From NCBI RefSeq assembly GCF_015351595.1, contig NZ_JADKPT010000014.1:1-64000 (forward strand): a stretch of DNA of 64,000 nt, written 5' to 3'. This document shows, piece by piece, positions 8,180 to 16,812 of this stretch (positions are counted from its first letter, which is position 1; each line of letters begins with the position of its first letter). The notes under the pieces are model-generated. The model ran no database searches, was not told where the DNA came from, and was given only the letters and a program-made list of their open reading frames with translations. A program made the position numbers and the translations under genes. The stretch is from Flavobacterium sp. LC2016-12 (lineage in GTDB: Bacteria > Bacteroidota > Bacteroidia > Flavobacteriales > Flavobacteriaceae).

Positions 8180-8713
8180 ATGATCACACTCAAAGGCGAA
8201 AATATCTATCTGCGTGCATTAGAACCTAATGATTTAGAGTTTGTGTATGCGATGGAAAATGATCAGAGCATTTGGGAAGTTAGCAATACTTACACGCCAT
8301 ACAGTCGCTTTCTGGTTCGTCAATATCTTGAAAATGCACATCAGGATATTTATGAGGCGAAACAATTACGTTTGGCTATTTGTCAGGATGAAGATTTTCC
8401 GGCTATCGGATTAATTGATTTATTTGAATTTGACCCGAAGAATAATAAAGCAGGGGTTGGAATCGTTATTCAAAAGAATGAAAATAAAAGGCAAAATATT
8501 GGTTCTGAATCATTAGAGCTTTTAATTAAATATGCGTTTTACAATTTAAATTTACATCAGCTCTATGCAAATATTAGTGTCGAAAATGTAGCAAGTATAG
8601 CTCTTTTTACTAAATTTGGTTTTAAGAAAATAGGAATTAAAAAAGATTGGATATTGCTGAATAACCACTATCAAGACGAAGCAATGTACCAGTTAATTAA
8701 CAAACAAATTTAA
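8180..8713 (+). CDS. GNAT-family N-acetyltransferase (RimJ/RimL-like)
   Basis: A 177-residue protein with the RimJ/L start ITLKGENIYLRALEPNDLEFVY. The acetyl-CoA-binding region is around KAGVGIVIQKNENKRQNIGSE, where the Gly-rich loop is replaced by a degenerate NENKRQNIGS. The C-terminal motif ENVASIALFTKFGFKKIG is typical of the fold. The substrate cannot be predicted. It lies between dapF and mltG, 10 bases from the latter, and is probably co-transcribed. Confidence 0.85.
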   Translation: MITLKGENIYLRALEPNDLEFVYAMENDQSIWEVSNTYTPYSRFLVRQYLENAHQDIYEAKQLRLAICQDEDFPAIGLIDLFEFDPKNNKAGVGIVIQKNENKRQNIGSESLELLIKYAFYNLNLHQLYANISVENVASIALFTKFGFKKIGIKKDWILLNNHYQDEAMYQLINKQI

Positions 8714-8723
8714 AATTTAGACT

Positions 8724-9764
8724 TTGAGCTTAAAAAAAATTATCACGATAACTGCTGTAGCCGTAATTTCAGGTTTAATGATTTACGGATTTATTTTGAT
8801 CAGCAGAATTTTTAGCGCCAACACAAAATTCGAGGAAAAAGAACTTTATGTTTATGTTCCAACGGGTGCAAATTATACCGATGTTAAAAAAATATTAGAA
8901 CCTTATATTAAGAATTTCGAAAACTTCGAAATGGTAGCCAATAAAAGAAGCTATCCTGAAAACGTAAAATCAGGTCGTTTTTTGCTTAAAAAAGACATGA
9001 ATAATATCGATTTGGTTCGTGCAATGCGTTCTAATGTTCCGGTTAAATTAGCTTTTAACAATCAGGAACGTTTGGAGAATTTTGCCGGAAGAGTTGGTTC
9101 TGAAATCGAGGCTGACAGTTTATCTTTAATGAAAGCAATTAAAGATTCGACTTTTATGGCTGCTAATGGTTTTAATGAAGATAATGTTTTTGCCATGTTT
9201 ATTCCTAATACTTATGAAGTGTATTGGAATACTTCTGCAGAGAAATTCCGTGATAAAATGATCAAAGAATATCACAATTTTTGGACAGATAAAAGAATTG
9301 CAGAAGCAAAAGAACAAGGTTTAACACCTGTTCAGGCTACTATTTTAGCGTCAATTGTTCATAAGGAATCCGTTAAAAAAGACGAAAGACCTAGAATTGC
9401 AGGAGTGTATTTAAACCGTTTGCGTTTGGCAATGCCGTTGCAAGCAGATCCAACAGTAATTTATGCATTAAAATTAAGAGATAATAATTTCGATCAGGTT
9501 ATAAAAAGAGTTTTCTATAATGACTTGCTTATGAAATCTCCTTATAATACTTATGTAAATATCGGATTGCCTCCTGGGCCAATTGCAATGCCTGATATTA
9601 CGGCTCTTGAAGCTGTTTTGAATCCGGAGAAAAACGATTATATCTATTTTTGTGCTAGTGTTGAGCGTTTTGGATATCACGAATTTGCTTCAACTTTAGC
9701 AGAGCACAATATAAATGCAAAAAAATATTCTGACTGGATCGCTAGTCAAGGTGTAACAAGATAG
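8724..9764 (+). CDS. mltG: Endolytic murein transglycosylase MltG
   Basis: Cleaves nascent glycan strands and sets their length at the inner membrane. One N-terminal membrane helix (about residues 7-30) precedes a LysM-like region and the YceG catalytic domain, with the catalytic Glu in ASIVHKESVKKDERPRIAG, then LPLQADPTVIYA and GLPPGPIAMPD, all family signatures. The start is TTG at 8724, ten bases after the preceding stop; the next ATG (near 8778) would cut the membrane helix. The 346-residue length is normal. A strong terminator follows. Confidence 0.94.
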   Translation: MSLKKIITITAVAVISGLMIYGFILISRIFSANTKFEEKELYVYVPTGANYTDVKKILEPYIKNFENFEMVANKRSYPENVKSGRFLLKKDMNNIDLVRAMRSNVPVKLAFNNQERLENFAGRVGSEIEADSLSLMKAIKDSTFMAANGFNEDNVFAMFIPNTYEVYWNTSAEKFRDKMIKEYHNFWTDKRIAEAKEQGLTPVQATILASIVHKESVKKDERPRIAGVYLNRLRLAMPLQADPTVIYALKLRDNNFDQVIKRVFYNDLLMKSPYNTYVNIGLPPGPIAMPDITALEAVLNPEKNDYIYFCASVERFGYHEFASTLAEHNINAKKYSDWIASQGVTR

Positions 9765-9788
9765 TTTTTTGATTACTCAATAAAATAT

Positions 9789-9817
9789 AACCGAAGCGTA
9801 AAAGCTTCGGTTTTTTT
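9789..9817 (+). terminator. Terminator after mltG
   Basis: A perfect stem AACCGAAGC / GCTTCGGTT with a short loop is followed by seven T. Confidence 0.85.
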
Positions 9818-10249
9818 ATTTTTGAGGTTTCATTATTTTAAAAAAAAGTGATCATTCGTAGATTTTTATTCGAATCAATTTTTGAATTTCTAAAAACTAA
9901 AAAGTGAAATATGACGTCTTTTTAAATTTAAAAAAAGCAAAATTAAGGTTAAACGTGATTTATTTATCTGTAAATAAATCGTAAATATTGTAAGTTAAGT
10001 AGTATTATTTTAACAATATTGCTAAAAATTTGATAAAAATGATGTTTTTGAAATTTATTTTTTAGTGCTTTTAATGCGAATTTGAAGTCTTTCATTTATG
10101 CTCGAAAAGGGCATCATTAAAGGGATGAAGCTCAATTTTATAATTCTTAAAAACACTTAATTGTTTGATTATCAGTATTATTTTGTTTTGGTTATCTTTG
10201 CACCGTAGAAATTTCAAAAGGGTGACAGCGTTTTGAAGAAAAACAATTT
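9818..10249. other. 432-bp AT-rich intergenic region with promoter and 5'-leader hairpin
   Basis: No reading frame of note. Near the right end TATCTTTG (10193-10200) is an exact -7 box. The leader that follows carries an inverted repeat TTCAAAA (10213-10219) / TTTTGAA (10231-10237) around the GC-richer loop GGGTGACAGCG, ending 12 bases before the ATG. The left 350 bp is featureless A/T-rich DNA. Confidence 0.5.
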
Positions 10250-10897
10250 ATGATAAAGAAATGGTATTTTTATGCGAGTTTAGTCGTTATTATTACATTT
10301 TTAACTTTGGGTTTTAAACCCTTTAATCTAGAAACCAAACCTTGGTTTTTAATAGAAAAAACAGATGGATCAGAATACTTATTTCCATCGCTAAGTAAGG
10401 ATGATTATCCTGAATCAAACAAATTAAACGTCCCATACACGGGAAATCATCTAATCGGTTTTAAAGAAGCAGTTGCATTCAAAGAATCTCAGGGAAAATA
10501 CCGTTTGGTAAATTCACTAGGTTACATGGGGAAATACCAGTTTGGCCCTCAGGCATTGAGATCGATTGGTGTTCGTAGTGGAAAAGCCTTTTTGAAAGAT
10601 CCTGCATTGCAAGAAAAAGCATTTGTTGCGCTATTATCCAAAAATAAATGGATTTTACGTAATGAAATTGAAAGGTATGAAGGAAAAATCGTTAATGGTG
10701 TTGCCATTACTGAATCCGGAATTTTGGCCGCAGCTCATCTTGGTGGAGCAGGATCAGTAAAAAACTTCTTTAAAAATAAAGGAAACAGGTTTTTTAGAGA
10801 TGCCTATGGAACTTCATTAAGAAGCTATATGAAAGCTTTTGGCGGTTATGATCTCTCTTATATTGAAGCTGATAGTAACGCTACAATAAACGACTAA
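10250..10897 (+). CDS. Lysozyme-like peptidoglycan-active protein
   Basis: A 215-residue exported protein: a hydrophobic N-terminal segment (residues 4-23), about 60 linker residues, then a lysozyme/lytic-transglycosylase-like domain. A candidate catalytic Glu lies in AVAFKESQGKYRLVNSLGYMG, followed by GKYQFGPQALRSIG and a downstream ESGILAAAHLGGAGSV, the pattern of the SLT/lysozyme-like fold that checks for Gly-Tyr-Met-Gly-type substrate contacts. It is found next to mltG but has its own promoter. The exact bond cleaved is unknown; it could also be a non-catalytic peptidoglycan-binding protein. Confidence 0.72.
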   Translation: MIKKWYFYASLVVIITFLTLGFKPFNLETKPWFLIEKTDGSEYLFPSLSKDDYPESNKLNVPYTGNHLIGFKEAVAFKESQGKYRLVNSLGYMGKYQFGPQALRSIGVRSGKAFLKDPALQEKAFVALLSKNKWILRNEIERYEGKIVNGVAITESGILAAAHLGGAGSVKNFFKNKGNRFFRDAYGTSLRSYMKAFGGYDLSYIEADSNATIND

Positions 10898-10910
10898 AAA
10901 GTAAAAATTA

Positions 10911-10936
10911 AAAATCCCGATTTAATCGGGATTTTT
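10911..10936. terminator. Bidirectional terminator between the lysozyme-like gene and mutB
   Basis: AAATCCCGA and TCGGGATTT enclose TTTAA, with A and T tracts on both flanks; the genes are convergent. Confidence 0.8.
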
Positions 10937-10947
10937 TATGGAATATA

Positions 10948-13083
10948 TTAATCAAGTAATATTTCTAAAATTTTAATTGCTGCTTCACTAATCTTTGTAC
11001 CTGGTCCAAAGACGGCAACTGCACCTGCATCAAATAGATATTGGTAGTCTTGTGCCGGTATAACTCCGCCCACAATTACCATAATATCTTCACGACCATG
11101 TTTTTTAAGTTCTTCTATAACTTGCGGAACTAATGTTTTATGTCCGGCGGCTAAAGAAGATACTCCTAATATATGGACATCATTTTCAACAGCTTGTTTA
11201 GCAGCTTCAGCCGGAGTTTGGAAAAGAGGACCAATATCAACATCAAAACCTACATCAGCATAACCGGTTGCCACTACTTTTGCACCCCTATCATGGCCGT
11301 CTTGTCCCATTTTGGCAATCATAATTCTGGGACGTCTTCCTTCTTGTTTGGCAAAGGCGTCTGCTAACTGTTTTGCCTTTTCAAAATTTTCGTCATTTTT
11401 TATTGCTGCACTATACACACCGCTAAAGGATTTAATTTGTGCTTTGTATCTTCCGAAAACACTTTCCAGGGCATCGCTGATTTCGCCTAAAGTTGCTCTT
11501 TCCCGAGCCGCTTCGGTTGCAATTTCCAGTAAGTTTCCTTCGCCAGTTTTGGCACAATGAATTAATTTTTCCAGTGATTGATTTACTTTATCCGTATTTC
11601 TTTTTGCTTTTATTTCTTCAAGACGTTCAATTTGTTGTTTGCGAACCATTTGGTTGTCAACATCCAAAATATGCAACGGATCTTCTTTTTCTAATCTAAA
11701 TTGATTTACACCCACAATAATATCTTGCCCGCTATCAATTCGTGCTTGTTTTCTTGCTGCAGCTTCTTCAATTCTCAGTTTCGGAATTCCGGCTTCAATC
11801 GCTTTTGTCATTCCGCCTAATTCTTCAACTTCTTCAATAAGTTTCCAGGTACTTTCTAGAAGTTCATTTGTTAAGCTTTCGACATAATAACTTCCAGCCC
11901 ATGGATCAACAGTTTTGGTAATCTTAGTTTCCTCCTGCAGAAAGATCTGTGTATTACGAGCGATTCTTGCCGAAAAGTCTGTTGGCAAGGCAATTGCTTC
12001 ATCAAGCGCGTTGGTATGTAAAGATTGTGTTCCTCCAAAAGCAGCAGCGGTCGCTTCAATACAAGTTCTGGCGACATTATTAAAAGGATCTTGTTCTGTT
12101 AAACTCCATCCGCTTGTCTGGCAATGGGTTCTTAATGCTAATGATTTGTCGCTTTTTGGATTAAATTGCTGAATTAATTTTGCCCAAATCATTCGGCCCG
12201 CTCTCATCTTCGCAATTTCCATAAAATGATTCATTCCAATGGCCCAAAAGAAAGAAAGGCGAGGAGCAAACTCATCAATTGTCATTCCGGTTGAAAGCCC
12301 GGTTCGAATATATTCTAAACCATCTGCTAAGGTATAAGCTAATTCAATATCAGCAGTTGCACCTGCTTCCTGCATATGATATCCTGATATTGAGATAGAA
12401 TTGAATTTCGGCATTTTTTTACTCGTAAATTCAAAAATATCAGCAATAATTTTCATTGAAGGGGTTGGTGGATAAATATAAGTATTACGCACCATGAACT
12501 CTTTCAAAATATCATTCTGAATGGTTCCGGATAATTTACCAATGGCTACACCTTGTTCTTCTGCGGCAATAATATAAAAAGCCATAATTGGCAAAACAGC
12601 TCCGTTCATTGTCATTGAAACCGACATTTCATCTAATGGAATCTGATCAAACAATACCTTCATGTCTTCAACAGAATCTATGGCAACACCTGCTTTTCCA
12701 ACATCACCAACGACTCTTTCATGATCTGAATCGTAACCACGATGTGTTGGTAAATCGAATGCAATTGAAAGTCCTTTTTGTCCGGCAGCTAAATTTCTTC
12801 TGTAAAAAGCATTACTTTCTTCAGCTGTTGAAAATCCGGCATACTGACGAATAGTCCACGGGCGTCTTACATACATAGTTGCATATGGTCCGCGTAAATT
12901 TGGAGCAAAACCAGCCCCAAAATCAAGAAATTCTAAATTTTCAAGATCTTTTTCAGAGTATGTTTTTTTAAGTTCAATACCTTCAGCAGTAAAAAAGTTG
13001 CCAGCTAAAATGTCGGACTTTTGACTTTCGACTTTTAACTTTTGACTGTCCAGACTAATATGTTTAAGGTCTTTTCTTATCAT
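10948..13083 (-). CDS. mutB: Methylmalonyl-CoA mutase, catalytic large subunit
   Basis: Adenosylcobalamin-dependent interconversion of methylmalonyl-CoA and succinyl-CoA. The N-terminal TIM-barrel domain contains RRPWTIRQYAGFSTAEESN and AFDLPTHRGYDSDH. The C-terminal B12-binding domain has the cobalt ligand motif GQDGHDRGAKV followed by a flavodoxin-like fold. The 711-residue length is normal. Downstream of mutA by 45 bp in one operon. Residues about 12-25 (SQKLKVESQKSD) are encoded by a short direct repeat of the kind usually found between genes (see the 13020 entry), so this part of the N-terminus is probably a late insertion. Confidence 0.95.
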   Translation of the reverse strand: MIRKDLKHISLDSQKLKVESQKSDILAGNFFTAEGIELKKTYSEKDLENLEFLDFGAGFAPNLRGPYATMYVRRPWTIRQYAGFSTAEESNAFYRRNLAAGQKGLSIAFDLPTHRGYDSDHERVVGDVGKAGVAIDSVEDMKVLFDQIPLDEMSVSMTMNGAVLPIMAFYIIAAEEQGVAIGKLSGTIQNDILKEFMVRNTYIYPPTPSMKIIADIFEFTSKKMPKFNSISISGYHMQEAGATADIELAYTLADGLEYIRTGLSTGMTIDEFAPRLSFFWAIGMNHFMEIAKMRAGRMIWAKLIQQFNPKSDKSLALRTHCQTSGWSLTEQDPFNNVARTCIEATAAAFGGTQSLHTNALDEAIALPTDFSARIARNTQIFLQEETKITKTVDPWAGSYYVESLTNELLESTWKLIEEVEELGGMTKAIEAGIPKLRIEEAAARKQARIDSGQDIIVGVNQFRLEKEDPLHILDVDNQMVRKQQIERLEEIKAKRNTDKVNQSLEKLIHCAKTGEGNLLEIATEAARERATLGEISDALESVFGRYKAQIKSFSGVYSAAIKNDENFEKAKQLADAFAKQEGRRPRIMIAKMGQDGHDRGAKVVATGYADVGFDVDIGPLFQTPAEAAKQAVENDVHILGVSSLAAGHKTLVPQVIEELKKHGREDIMVIVGGVIPAQDYQYLFDAGAVAVFGPGTKISEAAIKILEILLD
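13020..13062. repeat. GACTTTTGACTTT-type short repeat inside the mutB 5' coding end
   Basis: Four imperfect units of about 10 bp (GACTTTTGAC, TTTCGACTTT, TAACTTTTGA and a final GACTGTC) lie in frame within mutB codons 8-25. Such strings are otherwise intergenic in this window. Confidence 0.55.
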
Positions 13084-13128
13084 GGAGACACTTCGTTTTG
13101 TTGGGTTGTTAATTACTTTGAAAAAGAT

Positions 13129-14493
13129 TTATTCAAGTTCTAATCGTTCTTGTTCCAGTTTCTCAGCTAATCTTTTTTCTATTATGGGTGTAATTAATGT
13201 TTTTCGTGGTTTTATTTTTACAAAAGGAAACAATTCTAGATCGTGTTTCATTTTGTCTTCTTTGTTTGGATATTTATTCGTTCCTAGTAAAACTTCTTTT
13301 TTTGAATCGAATAACTCTTGTTCTTTAGCTGCACTTTCCTGAATTTTCTTTTTGATAGTGCCGTCATTTAATAATTTAAGAAACCCGCCATCAGCTTCAA
13401 TCTCTTTAAATAATTTCAAAATTTTTTCTGCCAATTGCGTAGTTAAACTTTCAATATAATAACTTCCATCGGCAGGATTATCTACTTTGTCAAAGTAACT
13501 TTCATGTTTTAAAACCAACAATTGATTTCTGGCAATTCGGTCTCCGAATTCATTGTCTTTATGATATAAAGCATCATAAGGTAAATTAGCAACAGCATCA
13601 GCGCCGCCTAAAATAGCCGACATACATTCGGTTGTAGTACGAAGCATGTTGACATTGTAATCATAAATCGTTTTATTTCGTTTGGTTGGCGTCACCAATA
13701 AATGACATTCGATGTCAGGATTATATTCTTCGGCAATTAATTTAAAAAGCATTCGCAAGGCACGAAGTTTTGCAATTTCAAAAAAATAATTAGTTCCAAC
13801 AGAAACCTGAAATACAAATGGCTTGGTAATATTGGGCAAACGATTTAAATATTCGTTTGCGTGTGCCAAACTGTAAGCTATTTGCTGTGTAATGTTGGCT
13901 CCAGCATTTTGATATAAACCCAGATCAATACTTAGTAAAGAAAGGTTTGTCGTTGCTTTTGCAATATTTTCAATCGTTTCAAAATTATTTTTATCTGATG
14001 TTGGAAACCAATTCCCTTCTCTTGCAAAATGACCGATTGGATCAATGTTGCAATAAAAAAAAGCTTTTTTTTGTAAAGAAACAGCGTCTAATTTTTTTAC
14101 GAAATCGATTGAAATAAAATTCAAATTAAAGTAAACGATTCTGTTTTCTAAAGGAAGTGATTCCAATAATTTTTCAATGTCTATTTTTTCGTTTTCAATT
14201 GTAAAACGCAAACTTTCAGCACCTCTTTCAATCGTATTAATAGCTCTTTGAATCGATTTCTCGATGTCGTAAACAAAAATATTTTGACAGATTTTAAAAT
14301 TGGAAGCCTCCGTTTTTACGGCTGCTGCTTTTGAAAATTCATCTCTGTGATAAAAAGGCTTTACCTGAATATCTTCCGGAGAATTCCAAATTACGGTTTG
14401 ATTGTATTCGGCTCCATCTAATTCAAACTGAATTTTTTGTTTCCATTGTTTGGATGAAATCGGATTAAAATCGTCGAACAGGGTAGTGGCCAT
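13129..14493 (-). CDS. mutA: Methylmalonyl-CoA mutase, small subunit
   Basis: Non-catalytic partner of MutB in the heterodimeric mutase. The 454-residue protein shows the mutase barrel fold (start MATTLFDDFNPISSKQWKQ, then VSVGTNYFFEIAKLRALRML and ILGGADAVANLPYDAL). It has no C-terminal B12-binding DxHxxG, as expected for MutA. The start at 14493 is chosen over an upstream in-frame ATG at 14541, because the longer form would overlap the preceding gene and adds a lysine-rich tail not expected in the family. It is in one operon with mutB and the FtsB-like gene. Confidence 0.92.
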   Translation of the reverse strand: MATTLFDDFNPISSKQWKQKIQFELDGAEYNQTVIWNSPEDIQVKPFYHRDEFSKAAAVKTEASNFKICQNIFVYDIEKSIQRAINTIERGAESLRFTIENEKIDIEKLLESLPLENRIVYFNLNFISIDFVKKLDAVSLQKKAFFYCNIDPIGHFAREGNWFPTSDKNNFETIENIAKATTNLSLLSIDLGLYQNAGANITQQIAYSLAHANEYLNRLPNITKPFVFQVSVGTNYFFEIAKLRALRMLFKLIAEEYNPDIECHLLVTPTKRNKTIYDYNVNMLRTTTECMSAILGGADAVANLPYDALYHKDNEFGDRIARNQLLVLKHESYFDKVDNPADGSYYIESLTTQLAEKILKLFKEIEADGGFLKLLNDGTIKKKIQESAAKEQELFDSKKEVLLGTNKYPNKEDKMKHDLELFPFVKIKPRKTLITPIIEKRLAEKLEQERLELE

Positions 14494-14509
14494 TGGGTGT
14501 TTTTTGTAA

Positions 14510-14842
14510 TTATTCTTTGTCTTGAATGGTATCTCCTTCAAATTGGATGATGTAAATATCTTCGCTGTCTTTTTTCATAAAGTACTTTTCACGAGCATAT
14601 TTTTCTATTTGTTCAGGATTTTTGAGTTGTTTGATCTGTTCCTGATCTTTCTTTATTTCTTCTTGATAGTATTTTTTATTGTCTTGTAATTCATTGATTT
14701 GTCCATCTAAGAAACGATGATCAAAATAGGAGTAATTGTCTAAAAATAACATCCAGATAACAAAAAAGAGCAATACCCAAACATATTTATTGCCCAGGAA
14801 TTTAAACCATGATTTGTCTTTATATGGATTCTTTATTTTCAT
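14510..14842 (-). CDS. Septum formation initiator, DivIC/FtsB family
   Basis: A small divisome protein of 110 residues: a short cytoplasmic tail, one membrane helix (about 20-37, KYVWVLLFFVIWMLFL), then a coiled coil (about 45-78, rich in Q, E and K) and the conserved ending KNPEQIEKYAREKYFMKK, which is the FtsB/DivIC signature. It would bridge FtsQ/DivIB and FtsL. It lies between udk and mutA on the minus strand; 16 bp separate it from the mutA start. Confidence 0.88.
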   Translation of the reverse strand: MKIKNPYKDKSWFKFLGNKYVWVLLFFVIWMLFLDNYSYFDHRFLDGQINELQDNKKYYQEEIKKDQEQIKQLKNPEQIEKYAREKYFMKKDSEDIYIIQFEGDTIQDKE

Positions 14843-14884
14843 TTTTAATTAATCGATTGTATCTTAGAGATTTGAGCCGTCTTT

Positions 14885-14965
14885 CTAGCCCCGATGGAGC
14901 CGATATCCTTTTTATGGTTTTTTCTGCCATAAAAAGATAAAGGCGAGAGCGGGAAACAGCTCCTA
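14885..14965 (+). ncRNA. Flavo-1-like structured element, copy 2
   Basis: It runs TAGCCCCGATGGAGC, ATATCC, then the hairpin CTTTTTATGG / CCATAAAAAG, then GCGAGAGCGGGAAACAGCTCC. The hairpin differs from the other two copies on both sides, so pairing is kept. CCCG pairs with CGGG and GGAGC with GCTCC in an interleaved order, suggesting a pseudoknot. It sits in the 152-bp gap between udk and the FtsB-like gene, on the opposite strand. Confidence 0.55.
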
Positions 14966-14994
14966 ATTATTATGGACTAAATTTACAATAAAAA

Positions 14995-15603
14995 TTATAA
15001 AATTCGCTGATTAATTACGGCACGAACCACATCAATTGCTACTGTGTTGTATTTGTCATTTGGAATAATGATATCAGCAAAAGCTTTTGATGGCTCGATA
15101 AATTGCTCGTGCATAGGTTTTAAAGTGTTTTGATAACGGTTTAAAACCTCGTCGATATCACGTCCGCGTTCTGAAATATCTCTTTTTAAACGACGAACTA
15201 ATCTTTCGTCAGAATCTGCATGAACGAAAATTTTAATATCAAAAAGTTCACGTAATTCCGGATTGGTTAAGATTAAAATCCCTTCAACAATCATTACTTT
15301 TCTAGGATGTGTCGATACGGTATCGTCAGTTCTGTTATGCTGTATAAAAGAATAAACCGGCTGATCAATTGTTTCGCCTGCTTTTAAAGCTTTAAGATGC
15401 TTTACCAGTAGTTCAAAGTCAATAGATCTTGGGTGATCAAAATTAATTAATGCTCTTTCGTCAAATGACAAATTGGTTGTTTCTTTATAGTACGAATCCT
15501 GTGAAATCACACCAACTTCAGTGTCGGGTAATTCAGTCATGATCTGGTGTACTACTGTTGTTTTTCCACTTCCTGTTCCTCCTGCAAGTCCAATAATGAG
15601 CAT
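14995..15603 (-). CDS. udk: Uridine kinase
   Basis: Phosphorylates uridine and cytidine for pyrimidine salvage. The P-loop is GLAGGTGSGKTTVVHQI at the N-terminus, followed by SQDSYYK, the DHPRSIDFELL segment and the conserved MHEQFIEPSKAFADIIIP. The length of 202 residues is standard. First gene of the minus-strand run udk, ftsB-like, mutA, mutB, although a 152-bp gap with a structured element follows it, so co-transcription is uncertain. Confidence 0.95.
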   Translation of the reverse strand: MLIIGLAGGTGSGKTTVVHQIMTELPDTEVGVISQDSYYKETTNLSFDERALINFDHPRSIDFELLVKHLKALKAGETIDQPVYSFIQHNRTDDTVSTHPRKVMIVEGILILTNPELRELFDIKIFVHADSDERLVRRLKRDISERGRDIDEVLNRYQNTLKPMHEQFIEPSKAFADIIIPNDKYNTVAIDVVRAVINQRIL

Positions 15604-15629
15604 AAATTTGATATTATATATTTGTTTGG

Positions 15630-15637
15630 CAAAAATA
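15630..15637 (-). promoter_or_regulatory. -7 promoter box for udk
   Basis: On the minus strand it reads TATTTTTG, an exact TAnnTTTG match, 26 bases before the udk ATG. No -33 TTG is seen. Confidence 0.45.
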
Positions 15638-15773
15638 ATAATTTAAGTGAATTGTCTAGGCATATTATTTATTTAAACCATATAAGTAATGTAAGTAAAT
15701 TTAAGCAAACAGATGTTTAAACAAATTATTATTTAACTGAATTTATATCAGTTATATCGTAAAAACAATAAAA

Positions 15774-15802
15774 AAAATCCCGACAGCAAGCTATCGGGAT
15801 TT
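15774..15802 (-). terminator. Terminator after the dienoyl-CoA reductase-like gene
   Basis: AAATCCCGA...TCGGGATTT around an AGC-AAGCT core; the minus strand continues with eight T. Confidence 0.75.
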
Positions 15803-15856
15803 AGTGCAATCAGTATAGTTTTAATAAAATATTCTGAATTTAGTAAGCACGTAAAA

Positions 15857-16738
15857 TTATTTATTCTTTTTTGCTTTTATCATCATTTCAAGCTGATCCC
15901 AAAGTTCTTCCGGAATTGCTTCCAGTAAATTGAACTGTCCGGCTCCTTTTAACCATTCACCACCGTCAATTGTAATAACATCTCCATTTATGTACGCTGA
16001 AAAATCAGAAACTAGATAAGCCGCTAAATTGGCTAATTCCTGGTGATCACCAACACGTTTCAATGGCACTTTTTTAGCCATATCAAACTTTTCTGCAAGA
16101 TCTCCAGGCAATAATCTGTCCCAAGCACCTTTTGTAGGGAATGGTCCCGGCGCGATGGCATTAGAACGAATTCCGTATTTTGCCCACTCTACAGCCAAAC
16201 TTCTTGTCATGGCTAAAACTCCCGCTTTCGCAGTAGCGCTTGGTACCACATAAGCAGAACCTGTCCAGGCATAAGTCGTAACAATATTTAAAATTGTTGC
16301 GGATGTTTGTTTGCTGTCAATCCAGTGTTTTCCAAAGGCAAGTGTACAGTTTTTAGAACCTTTCAGTACAATATCAATTACAGTATCAAATGCATTTGCA
16401 GACAAACGTTCTGTTGGGGAAATGAAGTTTCCGGCAGCATTGTTCAAAAGAACATCGACTTTTCCGAATTCTTTTAAAACTGCCTGAAGCATATTTTCTA
16501 CTTCTTCATAATGACGAACGTCACATTGAAGTGGTAAACATTTTCCACCAGTTTCAGTTTCAAGTTCTGTTGCAGTATTTTTTAGCTTTTCTAAATCTCT
16601 TGAAGTAATTGCTACCTGAGCACCTAATTCTAAGAAATATTTAGTCATCGCTTTTCCTAAACCACTTCCACCACCTGTAACTACTATGACTTTGCCTTTT
16701 AAAGCATCGTCACGTAACATTTTATCTGTATAGCTCAT
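15857..16738 (-). CDS. SDR oxidoreductase, 2,4-dienoyl-CoA reductase-like
   Basis: A 293-residue short-chain dehydrogenase with NADP-binding VVTGGGSGLGKAM (residues 19-31) and NNAAGNF. It resembles mammalian DECR1 closely in the block VVPSATAKAGVLAMTRSLAVEW and in IAPGPFPTKGAWDRL. In the usual YxxxK active site the Tyr position is Ser here (PSATAK), as in DECR enzymes, where a different Tyr serves. The likely role is reducing 2,4-dienoyl-CoA during unsaturated fatty-acid breakdown. Last gene of the dnaA-headed minus-strand run, ending in a terminator. Confidence 0.88.
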   Translation of the reverse strand: MSYTDKMLRDDALKGKVIVVTGGGSGLGKAMTKYFLELGAQVAITSRDLEKLKNTATELETETGGKCLPLQCDVRHYEEVENMLQAVLKEFGKVDVLLNNAAGNFISPTERLSANAFDTVIDIVLKGSKNCTLAFGKHWIDSKQTSATILNIVTTYAWTGSAYVVPSATAKAGVLAMTRSLAVEWAKYGIRSNAIAPGPFPTKGAWDRLLPGDLAEKFDMAKKVPLKRVGDHQELANLAAYLVSDFSAYINGDVITIDGGEWLKGAGQFNLLEAIPEELWDQLEMMIKAKKNK

Positions 16739-16812
16739 ACTTTTCTTTTTTTACAATATTAATTAAAATAATAGGATGCATGCATAATAATGTTATAAAA
16801 TTTTGATAAATT

